Assembly (NCBI RefSeq): GCF_965638725.1 | Contig: NC_134950.1 | Span: 22,968,932 to 23,032,931 of the forward strand | Reading direction: 5' to 3' | DNA from: Aptenodytes patagonicus | Lineage: Eukaryota; Chordata; Aves; Sphenisciformes; Spheniscidae | Length of the DNA stretch: 64,000 nucleotides | In this document: in pieces, positions 46,701 through 56,268 of the stretch | Layout: the number at the start of each line of letters is the position of its first letter | How positions within the stretch are numbered: position 1 is the first letter of the stretch | Notes under the pieces: generated by a model | Databases searched by the model: none | What the model was told of the DNA's origin: nothing | Seen by the model: the letters and a program-made list of their open reading frames with translations, nothing else | Position numbers and translations under genes: made by a program

Positions 46701-48038
46701 CAGGAGAGAGCAGTTGATGTAAGTTAGATTGCAAAAGGACTACTTATGACAAAAAATGCACGCAAGACAACTTCTTCTTTTTTACTTCCAGTGGAGCAAA
46801 CCAGGAATGATGATGAACCAGTATTTACGTATTACATAAATGATGGTGTTTATGGTTCTTTTGCAAGTAAATTGTCTGAGAAACTGAATACTATCCCAGA
46901 GGTTCACAAGGTGAGTCCTGTGTTCTTCAGAGATAGTCCTTATTATCCGTATGGGGTTTATATATATTTAACACCTCATATGTATATAACTATATAATTT
47001 ATGAAATCATCCTTATATATATTTGAAACTTTTCTTATTTAATAAACTAAAGCCTGAATTACCTGGATCATTTCCATATAGAAATACAAGGAAGATGAGC
47101 CTCTGTTCGCAAGCAGCCTTTGGGGTCCATCCTGTGATGAGCTTGATCAAATTGTGGAAAACTGTCTTCTTCCTGAGTTGAGCGTTGGAGATTGGCTGAT
47201 CTTTGGTAACATGGGTTCCGGTACCTTAGGTGAACAGTCTACCTTTAACGACTATCAGAGGCCACTGATTTACTACATGATGTCTTTCAGTGACTGGTAA
47301 GAAAATTCTCTTGCTAGTGGCAAGATTGTTTTCACTCCCTTCAAGAGTGTACACTTACAGCCAAATAGAAATGATATTTGATGGCAAATACAGGAAGATG
47401 CAACTGAGCACAAGAGTGTGCTTTTTTAGGTGTTTTTTTTTAACTATTCTGTCTGACTTTGCTAAGGCTAAACTGTAGTGCTGTGATAAAATGCCTACCT
47501 TGCTTTAGGGTTGACAAAGGAAAGCAAAGTACCCAATGTGGACTGAGTTTAGTGGTAGTTATTGCTGAGTAATAGTCTTTTGCTGCTCGACATCAGCTGT
47601 TGAGGTTTCCAGATACTAGTAACTGCAACTTGTGTACAATGTTAGTACCATGGTTGTAGGCAGGAAGGGCAGTAACGCTGTTGTGGTGATGGTGAGTTGA
47701 GTAACCTGTGCCAATACCGAGGTAGCAGGGCCCTGTGCTTCTGCTGGTGGAGAGTCTTGGCCTTTTTGTGCCTGCCAAGCACTTGCGTAGCTGATTCTCC
47801 CTTCTGCTGAGACTGGGGCCAGCCTATCCAGGGGCAGCAGACCTCAAATGCTATATTCAAGGCTGGTTTCTGATGTGGAATTATATGTGAAATCACTATT
47901 AAAACTCTCATCCCTTTCTGCTGCAGGGATGAGATGCAAGATGCTGGAATTGCTTCAGACACATTGATGAAGAACTTCTTCTTTGTGCCTTCTTGCATTC
48001 AGCTGAGCCCAGAAGACCGCTTTTCCACTGCAGCTTAA
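34678..48038 (+). CDS. AZIN1: Antizyme inhibitor 1 (whole coding span, ten coding segments)
   Basis: Joined segments: 34678-34779, 36851-37024, 37295-37467, 41039-41173, 42948-43029, 44867-44941, 46070-46235, 46792-46910, 47082-47296, 47927-48038. All boundaries are GT-AG and the frame is unbroken, giving 450 residues (448 in human AZIN1). The fold is the ornithine decarboxylase type: an alanine-racemase-like barrel followed by a C-terminal beta domain. Visible landmarks are the antizyme-binding region around 117-141 with Lys125 and Lys140, His197, the glycine loop GGGFTG at 235-240, and C360 in [13 protein letters not shown]1 is a catalytically dead homologue that binds antizyme more tightly than ODC does, so it spares ODC from antizyme-directed degradation. 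Loss of activity fits R69 at the PLP-lysine position, A88 at the ODC Asp88 position and F274 at the ODC Arg277 position. Start: matches the family N-terminus MKGF. Confidence 0.97.
34780..36850 (+). other. AZIN1: AZIN1 intron 3
   Basis: GTAAGT...TTTTAG, 2071 bp. It contains an A-run at 35470-35491 and a possible tRNA-derived SINE remnant near 35780-35870. Confidence 0.85.
35780..35870 (+). repeat. Possible tRNA-derived SINE remnant
   Basis: TTTAGCTCAAGGGGTAGAGG looks like a tRNA A-box region, and CCAGACCCCATTCCTGCTGG about 30 bp further on could be a decayed B-box region. There is no cloverleaf good enough for a tRNA gene, so a degraded tRNA-derived SINE head is the better reading. Confidence 0.3.
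36851..37024 (+). CDS. AZIN1: AZIN1 coding exon 2 (residues 35-92)
   Basis: 174 bp, phase 0 at both ends. It holds PFYPVRCN, in which AGA (36953-36955) gives Arg69 at the position of the ODC PLP-binding lysine, and GFACSSK with Ala88 where ODC has Asp88. Confidence 0.96.
37295..37467 (+). CDS. AZIN1: AZIN1 coding exon 3 (residues 93-150)
   Basis: 173 bp from acceptor TTTTGCAG to donor GCTAA|GTAAGT. It encodes the antizyme-binding region, including [17 protein letters not shown] and [13 protein letters not shown]. Lys125 and Lys140, reported as determinants of tight antizyme binding in AZIN1, are both present. Confidence 0.96.
37468..41038 (+). other. AZIN1: AZIN1 intron 5
   Basis: GTAAGT...TCTTAG, 3571 bp. 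No exon or recognisable repeat was identified inside it. Confidence 0.85.
41039..41173 (+). CDS. AZIN1: AZIN1 coding exon 4 (residues 150-195)
   Basis: 135 bp, completes Lys150 and encodes [20 protein letters not shown] and onward to QIVGV, ending AA|GTGAGT. Confidence 0.96.
41174..42947 (+). other. AZIN1: AZIN1 intron 6
   Basis: GTGAGT...TTTCAG, 1774 bp. A frame at 42176-42499 has no recognisable domain and lies wholly within the intron. Confidence 0.85.
42948..43029 (+). CDS. AZIN1: AZIN1 coding exon 5 (residues 195-222)
   Basis: 82 bp. It encodes [20 protein letters not shown] and onward to VFDMA. His197 aligns with the PLP-stacking His of ornithine decarboxylase. Confidence 0.96.
43030..44866 (+). 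other. AZIN1: AZIN1 intron 7 with CR1 insertion
   Basis: GTAAGT...TTTTAG, 1837 bp, of which about 710 bp is a sense-oriented CR1 fragment. Confidence 0.85.
43775..44486 (+). mobile_element. CR1 LINE 3' fragment in AZIN1 intron 7
   Basis: The plus strand encodes CR1 reverse transcriptase carboxy-terminal sequence in two frames: [20 protein letters not shown] to about 44012, then [20 protein letters not shown] onwards from 44019. It ends in CAAACCATTCTATGAAATT, the CR1 3' tail. The frame changes near 44010 and again near 44310, so it is dead. It lies in the same orientation as AZIN1. Confidence 0.92.
44867..44941 (+). CDS. AZIN1: AZIN1 coding exon 6 (residues 223-247)
   Basis: 75 bp, phase 0 both ends. 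It contains [12 protein letters not shown], the glycine-rich phosphate-binding loop shared with ornithine decarboxylase. Confidence 0.96.
44942..46069 (+). other. AZIN1: AZIN1 intron 8
   Basis: GTATGC...TTCTTAG, 1128 bp. Nothing else recognised in it. Confidence 0.85.
46070..46235 (+). CDS. AZIN1: AZIN1 coding exon 7 (residues 248-303)
   Basis: 166 bp, from [15 protein letters not shown] to LLPSG plus the first base of Val303. It includes [20 protein letters not shown]; the residue aligned with ODC Arg277 (a PLP-phosphate contact) is Phe274. Confidence 0.96.
46236..46791 (+). other. AZIN1: AZIN1 intron 9
   Basis: GTAAGG...TTCCAG, 556 bp. Nothing else recognised in it. Confidence 0.85.
46792..46910 (+). 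CDS. AZIN1: AZIN1 coding exon 8 (residues 303-342)
   Basis: 119 bp, includes [17 protein letters not shown], the conserved C-terminal domain signature, and ends EVHK|GTGAGT. Confidence 0.96.
47082..47296 (+). CDS. AZIN1: AZIN1 coding exon 9 (residues 343-414)
   Basis: 215 bp, from [20 protein letters not shown] to SFSDW. C360 matches the ODC catalytic cysteine position. Codon 369 (AAC, 47160-47162) is Asn where human AZIN1 has the edited Ser367. Confidence 0.96.
47297..47926 (+). other. AZIN1: AZIN1 intron 11
   Basis: GTAAGA...CTGCAG, 630 bp. A minus-strand frame here (47642-47998) overlaps the last exon and has no recognisable domain. Confidence 0.85.
47927..48038 (+). CDS. AZIN1: AZIN1 last coding exon (residues 414-450)
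   Basis: 112 bp, encodes [19 protein letters not shown] and onward to EDRFSTAA-stop (TAA 48036-48038). The C-terminus is short and without an obvious PEST-like degron of the kind that ends ornithine decarboxylase. Confidence 0.96.
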
Positions 48039-48509
48039 ACAGGCATTAACGCTTCATTTAGACCTGCAGTTGCAAGTCTGTAGTTTGTCTGGTCAACATT
48101 CCAGTGTGGAAGAAATGGAACAATCTTGAATTCAATTCATTCTCTTCAAAACTTGAAAAAATAGTAATAGCTAATGGGGACCAGGCAAAACAAGCTACAG
48201 CTACAATTCACTGGGGGGTGGGAGGGTTAGATAATCGTGTCCAAATTTAAAATCAAGTTCATTCAACCCCTGAGCGTTTAAATATGCAACAAAATGGATG
48301 ACTTAGTGGAGATGGAAACCCATCACTTGGGTTCTTCAACAGTTTACATACAAGTACACAGTTTTTATACTAAGGATTCCTGTTAGAACAGTCTTGTAAA
48401 GTTATTGTCTTTCGCCCAGATATATCAAATGTCAGTGGGAGACCAGTGTGACTTCATTAGATGTTTAGTGTATTTAGAATGTGTAAATTTGTGCTTTGAA
48501 CTGTAGTTT

Positions 48510-48515
48510 AATAAA
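48510..48515 (+). terminator. Polyadenylation signal AATAAA (proximal)
   Basis: Canonical hexamer 472 bp after the AZIN1 stop codon. Confidence 0.65.
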
Positions 48516-48576
48516 TGTAAAATTGCATCATAGTATTTGTTGTATTTGACCCTTGATGTATCCCTTGTATGATTGC

Positions 48577-48582
48577 AATAAA
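48577..48582 (+). terminator. Polyadenylation signal AATAAA (main candidate)
   Basis: Canonical hexamer followed within 25 bp by a GT-rich stretch (CTTTGTGTAG, then TTTTACTGTTTTTC), the usual layout for cleavage. Confidence 0.7.
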
Positions 48583-48998
48583 ACTTTGTGTAGATTTTAC
48601 TGTTTTTCAGGCTAACTTTGGGAGGGGTTAGGCAGAAGAGGTAACTATAAAACAGATGTATACAGGATTGTTTTGAGAAGCTGCCTGTTCTCTAGCCCAT
48701 TATTTCAGCTTTGTATTAAACCGTAAATAATTTAAGCTTGATAAACCTGTATGAAGTGAAAGTCATAAGTTCCTGGAAGGCCAAAAGGCAATTTGTGGTG
48801 TGGTTTTTTTTTTTGGGGGGGTGGGGTGGGGGTGTTTTTTCTTAGAGTATGACCTTAGATTCTGTTCTAAACAGCAAACCTGCAGTACATACAGATGTAC
48901 AGAGAGGGGTAGTCTTTTAGCTAGTGTGAATGTAGTGCCCCCGAGGCAGCATGGGTTAGTCCAGCTCTGCAAGTTGCACAGAACCTTTAGCTCTTTTC

Positions 48999-49004
48999 AA
49001 TAAA
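48999..49004 (+). terminator. Possible distal polyadenylation signal
   Basis: AATAAA with a genomic A-run at 49012-49022. It may mark a longer AZIN1 3' UTR, or be chance. Confidence 0.3.
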
Positions 49005-52000
49005 CACCATTAAAAAAAAAAGAGTAACTTGACTTCAGCTGGTTCTGTATAGTCCTGACCCCTAAGAGAAGGGCTACATGAGTCTTCAGAAACCTCAATG
49101 CTCTCTTGTGCTGGACTTTTATTTAATTATACCCACAAAGTGAAGGTGTAGAGCATGCTACTAGAAGTACATTGAGTAACTGGAACTGCGGAAACTGTTC
49201 AGAGGATTTATTTATTATGTTACTGGGGTCCCTTGACTTCTTCAAGGTCCTTTTCTTACTTTCTCATTTTAACTTCCCCTACTTGAAAACTGGGGGGGGG
49301 AGGAGGAGAAGGGGGTGTCTGGGCTTTCAAATGGTGTATTAAGTTCTGGGTCCTGCAGTCAAAGGGGACTTTTTTAACCCTTTAGTTGGAGGTAAAACTT
49401 CTACCCTTTGGTTGCAAGTGTGTTTTACATGAGTGCCAGCTGGTAGGAAATCTTAACTTCTGGCTCTGTAAAGCAAAGATTTCATAAAGCTTGATGAACA
49501 TTTACTTGAAAGTAAAGAAAACTCTCAATTTGGACTCAACTTGTCAGAACAGTTTTACAGGCTAGCTAAAAGAGGTACAAAATGGCTTGTGTTTTGAAGA
49601 TACAGTCTAAGAAGTATTTATTACTGGATTTAAATGTGGAAGTAGGAAAGGGAGTAAATAATGGAAAGCTTTTTTTGTTTTTTAACCTAAAGTTATCAGC
49701 CATCCCCCTGTTTCAGGAAGCAATACACACTTCAGTCTACCAGTTGAGGTCTTTCTCTAGACAAAACAGACTGCTGCATGGTTTTTTACTAAATCCAAAT
49801 TACAATTGCCTAAGATAATTTAACAGGACTCTGTTATGCAGTCTTAAGGAGAGTTGTTTTATGTTAACTTACAGATCAGTCGAAAAAAAAATTCCTCTAT
49901 AAATGATACAGCGGTCAGAGCAGAAATACTCATTGTATTTGAAGACAGTTTGCCATTAAAAACAACCTGGAGTTTGAACACAGTATGTATTTCAATTTGA
50001 TTTGCTAAGTGTTACTACTTACATTGTAATTGCAAGTCAGAATTTTACTCAAAATCTAAAAGCTGGATGGTTTCGATGTAGTGCTTGTAACTAACGTAGC
50101 TCTGTCATGCTCAGTGCATGTCTGCATGCCTCTTGTTGACTGAGGCCACTGCTCTGGTAGCCCTGCTGGTATGGCTAGCTGTAGTAGCTGGGATTTCTTT
50201 GATACCAATATATGCAAACAGTGTTTCAGAGTACAATATAATTGTGCATCATGCATGCCAAACAGATCCCACCTGCTTTGCCCTGAAGTACTTCCCTGAT
50301 ACAGCCCTTCAGTCTGCATACCGTTTCCCAAGGAAGATCCAGGGCTGCAACCCAGGACAGCGCTGTGTCACTAGTGGTGCAAATTACGCCTCAAGAAGGG
50401 GAGAAAATGATTCTACCTTTTCCTTGTGTGTGTCTAAGCCCCTGCGCAACTGGCTTACATTGGCTCAAAATAAAAGTTGGTGCTGCGGATCCACCACTGG
50501 GTGTGTTGCCACTTCAAGTATACTCTTAATTGGCACTTTTTGGGGGGGCGGTGGAGTAGTCTGTCAATGTGGTTCATATAAGCTTATACAGGTTTGAACG
50601 CTGCTTTTTAAAAAAAAAAAAAAAAAGAAATCCAAAACTAAACAGAAGCAGATGCTTTAAAAGATAGAGTGTGGAGTGAAGAAATCAGATTTCTAGCTCT
50701 ACTTGCCTCTTGGGGGGAAAAAAAACTTTTTTTTAGTCCCTGATAGCAGGGTAACTGCTGTGCTGTGGTCTAGCTCGATCTTGCTGATCAGCTTTGCCAC
50801 AAAGACCATGGGTGGACTATACCTTCGGTCTCCTCTTGTGTGAAGAGTAGAGTGGTGGTGCTCTCAGGGCTTTGCCAAGGCCTTAGCCAACAGCTGAAAA
50901 GCAAATGCAGCCCCGAGGAGAAGCCCCAACTGCAGCAGGGCCCTGGTGCTGCTGCTCAATGGGGGGGCTCAGGGGTGCTCTGCCCATCCCCTGAGGAGCA
51001 GGCCTGGGTGCTGGCTGCGTGCCCAATGCTGCAAGGAGCCGGGAGAAGAAACACGGTGTGTACCGAAGGTGGCTTGTCTTAACTGGTCTGACCAGAACTG
51101 AAGGAGGAAGTAGCTTCTGTGACTGCCGCTGTCCTCCAGTTCATGCCCTGCAGGAAGGTGTCAGGCGATACACATTTAATTTTTCCTTGCGATGGAAGCA
51201 CTATCTGCAGGGTTCTTGCTCATTCTCTGAACTCTTACTTCCTCCCTTTATTAAAATCCAAAATTTTAAGTAGTGGCATGTAATTCACTACAACAATTTA
51301 CTACTATTTATTGCTTTAATATGTGATGACAGGCGTGTGCTTCAAGTACTTGCCCTGAGGGTTAGGGAATAGTATGGTCTGTTACCGCCTGCAGCCCGTG
51401 CGCGGCAGGCGCCACTTCCCACCACTGAGGGGAAGCGGGTTTGTTGGCAGTGCTGGTACTGAGACCACCAAGGGAAGGCAGGTGAAGATCTTTTTAATCC
51501 AGGACTGCGGGGCTATTCCCCGAGAGCCTGACAAACAGAGGAGCTTTGCTCTGCAGACCTGGGAGAGGGGGTGGGAGCAGTAAGAGTGCGAGAGTGGTGT
51601 ACGGACCCCCCTTACTACAGTCCCTATCCTTGGAATAACAAGCTTTCTCTCACTTTATATTTTAATCTCTCTGCAACTGCATAGTATTTAATCTGAATTA
51701 GGGGCATTAATAGGATTACCGTCAGCTACATAGGACAAAGCTAACTGTGCTCGTCAGCCTGAGTCAGAAAAGAGAAGCTTTCGGGGAGGTGGCAGCAGGA
51801 GCTGGTTCCCCTTGCCTTCAGTGCGACCAGCTGCTTCTCATCATCATCTCGGCACTGAGAGCCAGCACCCTCCGGTTACAGGTAGGTCTTTCTCCAAAGA
51901 CTGTATGTTGCCATTCCCGTAAGTTCTGTTGAATATGATACTTTAATGTTCTCTGACTGAAATGCTGCAGTAGGCAGTAGTGCAGACCACAAGCTCTGTC

Positions 52001-52529
52001 AGATGTGCATCGTGTAACGACACGTGCTATTATACTACTTCAGTATAGAGCAGACACTTGCTATCAGTCAAGAATGGGAGGGAAAACTATTTTAGGCCCA
52101 AGAATTTATAGTGTGATTTAGCGAGTACCTGCATGATTTTAGATCCTGATTGTATATTTTGCTCAGCTACACAGTCTCTGAACGTGACCCTTCTTCATAC
52201 CATTAAGAAAAACACGCAGATATTTGTGTCACAAGTTTATTACACTTCTCAAATGGAAATACCTGCTGTTAAGGTGGTGAAGCAGAGGGGAGCTGATGCT
52301 TCAGGTCTCAGCAGCAGCAATACAGCCTGAGGTCACTCATGCATCGGTTGCTGTGGCCAGTTAGGTGAATGCAGAGATGGCAAAGGGATGCGCTGGGCAG
52401 CAGTGGTTTGCGTTCAGCAGAAGCGATGGACTCCAGCACTGTGGTCCGACACGCTCCTCCCAGTAAATCCCCTTTAAAAGAAAAATACCTAGCGAGCCCT
52501 ACAGGTAGGTATTGCTGCTTGGAAGCAGC

Positions 52530-52960
52530 ATCTGAAAGAGCGGCGTCGGAGCACCAGGGCCGAGCTGCCTCAGCCCGTACCCGATTTTTCAGCCCGATGA
52601 TGGAGTTCTGGCAGCTGCTGGCTGGTTCCCAGGGCGTCCCAGCCGGCGCGGGGAGCTGCGGCCAGCAGGGAGCTCCACCCGCCCGCCCTGCGCCCGGCTG
52701 CCTTCCCGGGGCGCCGCCAGAGCCGGGCTGGGATGGCTGCGGCGGGGGGCGAAGGGAAAGTCTCCCCCCTGCTTCAGCTCCTCTCGGGGCTGCCCTCCCA
52801 CCAGCTCTCCGTGCCTCCTCTGCCCCGTCCTGCTCCCAGCCTGGCGCCCGGCCCTGTTACCCGGCACTGAGCGCGTGTGTCCTGGCACCCGGCAGCGACT
52901 TCGCAGAAGGGCACGGTGCCACGCAGGGCGGCAGCCGGCGAGGCCAGTGAAGCCATGGAG
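52530..52960. other. CpG-rich block in the downstream region
   Basis: Locally dense in CG dinucleotides (for example GCCGGCGCGGGG and GGGGCGCCGCC) against moderate flanks. It could be a small CpG island with an unrecognised promoter, or simply GC-biased sequence. Confidence 0.35.
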
Positions 52961-55900
52961 GCAGGCCGTGTGCCTCCAGAGCCACGCTGGAGAGAGTCAC
53001 ACCCTCCTGGTTAACACAGACTGCAACCTCCACGTAACGTTCTAACCCGCTCCTTAAACGCCCCTGGAAATTCAGACGGGGAAGCAGTCTGGATGTGTCA
53101 GGCATTGCAGCGGGGTGCCCAGCGAGGCTGCCGGTCTCCAGCCCTGGAGGCTTTTCCAGCCCCAACGGGATGAAGCCCTGGGCAGCCTGGTCTGACCTGA
53201 TGGCTGACACTGCCCAGAGCTGGCGGCTGGACCGGAGGCCTCTTGGGGCCTCTTCTCCATGGAATTACCTTGTGGTCCTGCGACACTGGATCACGAACCC
53301 TCCTCTCAGCTTAAGATGTGTGACCGCCCTGCCCGAGCAGTGCTGGCTCACCCGGCTAGAGCCGCGCTAGCAGGTGGCGTGGACAGGGCTGGCTGGAAAA
53401 GCTGTTTCTCTTCTGAGGTGTCGGAGGGTCCAAAACCTTTCTGTTCCGCGTAGGGATGGGGACTGACCTACCCATGCTGGTACCAGCTGGAGGGCAGAGG
53501 TGGGAGACATATTCCGGAACACGGGACCAGGGGACTCACTCTCCCACACACTCATGGACATTCCCATTAAAAGTTTCAATTTCAACAAATTACTAGTATT
53601 TTCCAACAACGAACGCCTCAGTGGCAAGCTCCCAGCCAGCTCTAGGTCCCGAAGCGAGTGGCCCTGGGACACCAGCACTGAGGGGAAGGCCGAGGAGCAA
53701 AGACACCTCCTTCTCCAGCTGTCCTTGACCCCAAGGCGCTCGCAGCCGCCCGCTCCTCTGCTGCAGTCGCCGTCCCGCAGGCCGCCCGGCCTGAGGTGAG
53801 CTGCCCTAGCCCAGTTTCAAGGCCGATGCTCAAGGCCTGTGCCGTCAGCAGGGCCAGGCTGGCAGCACCCGCAGCGTGGGCACAGTGCTGCCAGCGACAC
53901 ACTTCATGTCCTTCCTGCAGGACGGGGACTGGGACCCGCCAGCCACCATACCTGACGTCCCTGCCGCTACACCCGGTGCGGGCTGCACCGAGATGAGTGA
54001 CTGCAGCTGGGGGGGGTGGGGACAAGAAGGAAAGACATCCCTCAGCACCCGGATAGTCGGGGACGTTTTTTTTCCAGGCTGGGAGGTATAATGGAGGTGG
54101 CGGCTGCCATGCCGTTTGAAGGCTGCATCGTCCCCCACGCTTCCCCTGGGTTCAGGTTTCCTTTCTCTCCCCTCCGAGCCGCTGGCTGCTGTTACAGGCA
54201 GCTGCTGCCAGACCCGGCCCTGCCCGCGTGGCAGGCACGGGCGCCTGCGCGGAGCCATCCCTCCCTGCCGTGCGGAGCCAGCGGCAGCCAGGCCTCACCT
54301 CCTTTAACCCCGCCGACCTAAATCAGTTCAGCTGAAATTTTCCACTTGAGACACATGCGAGACCAGAATAGATTTCCAGGGTGTTTTTTTTCCCCGCTAG
54401 CTAGAGGAAGGCCAGACAATGCTTTGCAATGTTTGCTTTTAAAACATCCTCCAGATGGCTTTAGGGAGTCCCCAGTGCACAGGCAGCCCTACAGGGGAGA
54501 GCCCCTCAGGCTCGAGCATGCCAGGCTCAGGGCACCGGCTCGGCTGCAGCTCCCCTGGCAGTCCCAGCCCTTCGTCCCTTGGGGCCGGCAAGCCGAGTCC
54601 CGCAGAGCCACAATGCAGTTTTTCCACGGCGCTGCTGCAGGAGCCGATAGGATCCTGCGAGGGCGTGGGCAGGCGGGGGAGGGTTGGGCTGCCACAGGCA
54701 GGGGGAAAGGCAGGAATAGAAGAGGGATTCCCAGCTTCAGCTCAGCTCCCAAAACAGCGTTTTATTTATTGTGAAAAAAATCCGCAGAGCAAAGCTGGTT
54801 TAGCTTAGTGCATTTTGGCACGCTGCTCCTCTGCTCCTGCCAAAGCCATTTTGCAATCTCCCTGGAGCGGGGTCTCTCCCATCACCTGTGCTGTCGAAGG
54901 GCTGGACCCTCGCTCCAGTGGCAGCGGGCAGCCCCGACCCTGCTGCACCCCAGCCCTGCTGCGCCCACGGCACACACCCATCCACATCCACCTCCACGAG
55001 CTGCTAGTGCTCCGCCTGCATGGCTGGGGTGCAGCTGCTGTCCCCTGAGCCCAAGGCCTTGAAGGATGCCACCTGCTCAGGCATTTCTGTGGGGTTCAAC
55101 CATCTCAAACCTCAAACACGGCTGTTTGTTAGCAAGCTAAGAGGAGTCATCTGCAGCCCAGCTATTAAAGGGCAGGCACATAAAGCCCAGCAGTGCCCTT
55201 GCTGTCCCACTGCCCATGCACAGGTCTGGCTCCGCACCTCGGTGCTCAGGACTAGATCTGCCAGTGCCACTCACCTGGCTGCAAGCACGTGGGGCTGCAG
55301 CTCCAGGTACCAGCCCTGCACAGCCACGCAAAGCTGTTCCTGGCCCAAGCAGTCACTGGCAACCATGAGGTGACCCCCCCTTCTCAGAGTGGGGGGTTTC
55401 TTTAACATCAAACCTCTATTAAACCTGCAGGCCAGTTACGTTGGATGCAGCTCGAGCAGGAACAAACTCCTGCCCCGGTGCAAAACCCTGGAGGACGCCG
55501 GAGTTAGGGAAGTTTCAGAGGAGGGAACTCTGTCTCACCTGCCAAGTGTCCTAACATGCACTCACGCAAGACTAAAGCACCCACAACAAGATGGTGTCCA
55601 CAAGCCCCTGCGTGCAGGAATGCAGACAGTCTGCGCACCGAAGCCCTGCACCTCAGCCACAGCCATGCAGTGGACCCGGCTGCTGAGGCACCGGCATCCT
55701 CCACACCCGCCAGCCACAGCCGTGCGCTCACCAGGACGGGGCTCAGCACTGCAGGAGACAACTCCGGACGTGCCATGGGCAGCGGGGCAGAGGAGAGAGG
55801 GGATGCGCTGCCACCGGTGCTCTCTGCCACGCCGGAGCCTCCTGCAGTTCACTGCGGCACCTTCCCCCCTGAAGTGCCAGGTTTTTCCGGGAGCTGGCAC

Positions 55901-56179
55901 AGGCTCCCTGTGCCGTGGGCTGAGCCCTTCTGCCCCGTGTGCTGCCCTTGGCACTGGCAGGGTGTGGAGAGAGGGCAGCTGGGCTCGCTTCAGCTGCCTG
56001 TTCCCACACGATCACATTTTCTTTCTATGTGTGAACTTTTTTTGCCTTTCCAGTGACTACTTAAGATCCCCCAAACTCACATTGACATTGTCCCTTCGAG
56101 CTTCTGGGGTTTGTCTCACACTGTAGCAACTTCACCTTAAAACATGTTGTCTTGCAAGCCCTCTGTTTATACCTATGTG

Positions 56180-56181
<2 letters not shown>

Positions 56182-56247
<66 letters not shown>

Positions 56248-56268
56248 TCTCTCTCTCTCTCTCTCTCT
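56182..56268 (+). repeat. Microsatellite (TTAC)n followed by (CT)n
   Basis: About 16 perfect TTAC units (56182-56247) pass directly into about ten CT units (56248-56268). Confidence 0.98.

Larger units (their letters stand above)
48039..48600 (+). other. AZIN1: AZIN1 3' untranslated region
   Basis: It runs from the stop codon to a probable cleavage site just after the AATAAA at 48577-48582. Another AATAAA is at 48510-48515. The end is inferred from the signals. Confidence 0.75.
48601..56180. other. Downstream intergenic sequence with GC-rich blocks
   Basis: No recognisable coding exon. Homopolymer tracts occur at 48807-48835 (T then G runs) and 50609-50626 (A-run). From about 51.4 to 56.0 kb the sequence is GC-rich with many long but domain-free frames on both strands, a pattern expected from base composition. 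Two donor-like sites ending short open frames are listed as findings. Confidence 0.55.

Noticed and set aside
50118-50597. 159-residue frame with hydrophobic start and several cysteines
   Set aside because: Looked at first like a small secreted protein, but no family is recognised. It lies in ordinary intergenic sequence with a G-run inside and no splice or promoter context.
52369-54025. Several long frames in the GC-rich downstream region
   Set aside because: Overlapping frames on both strands with biased composition and no recognisable domains; composition explains them.
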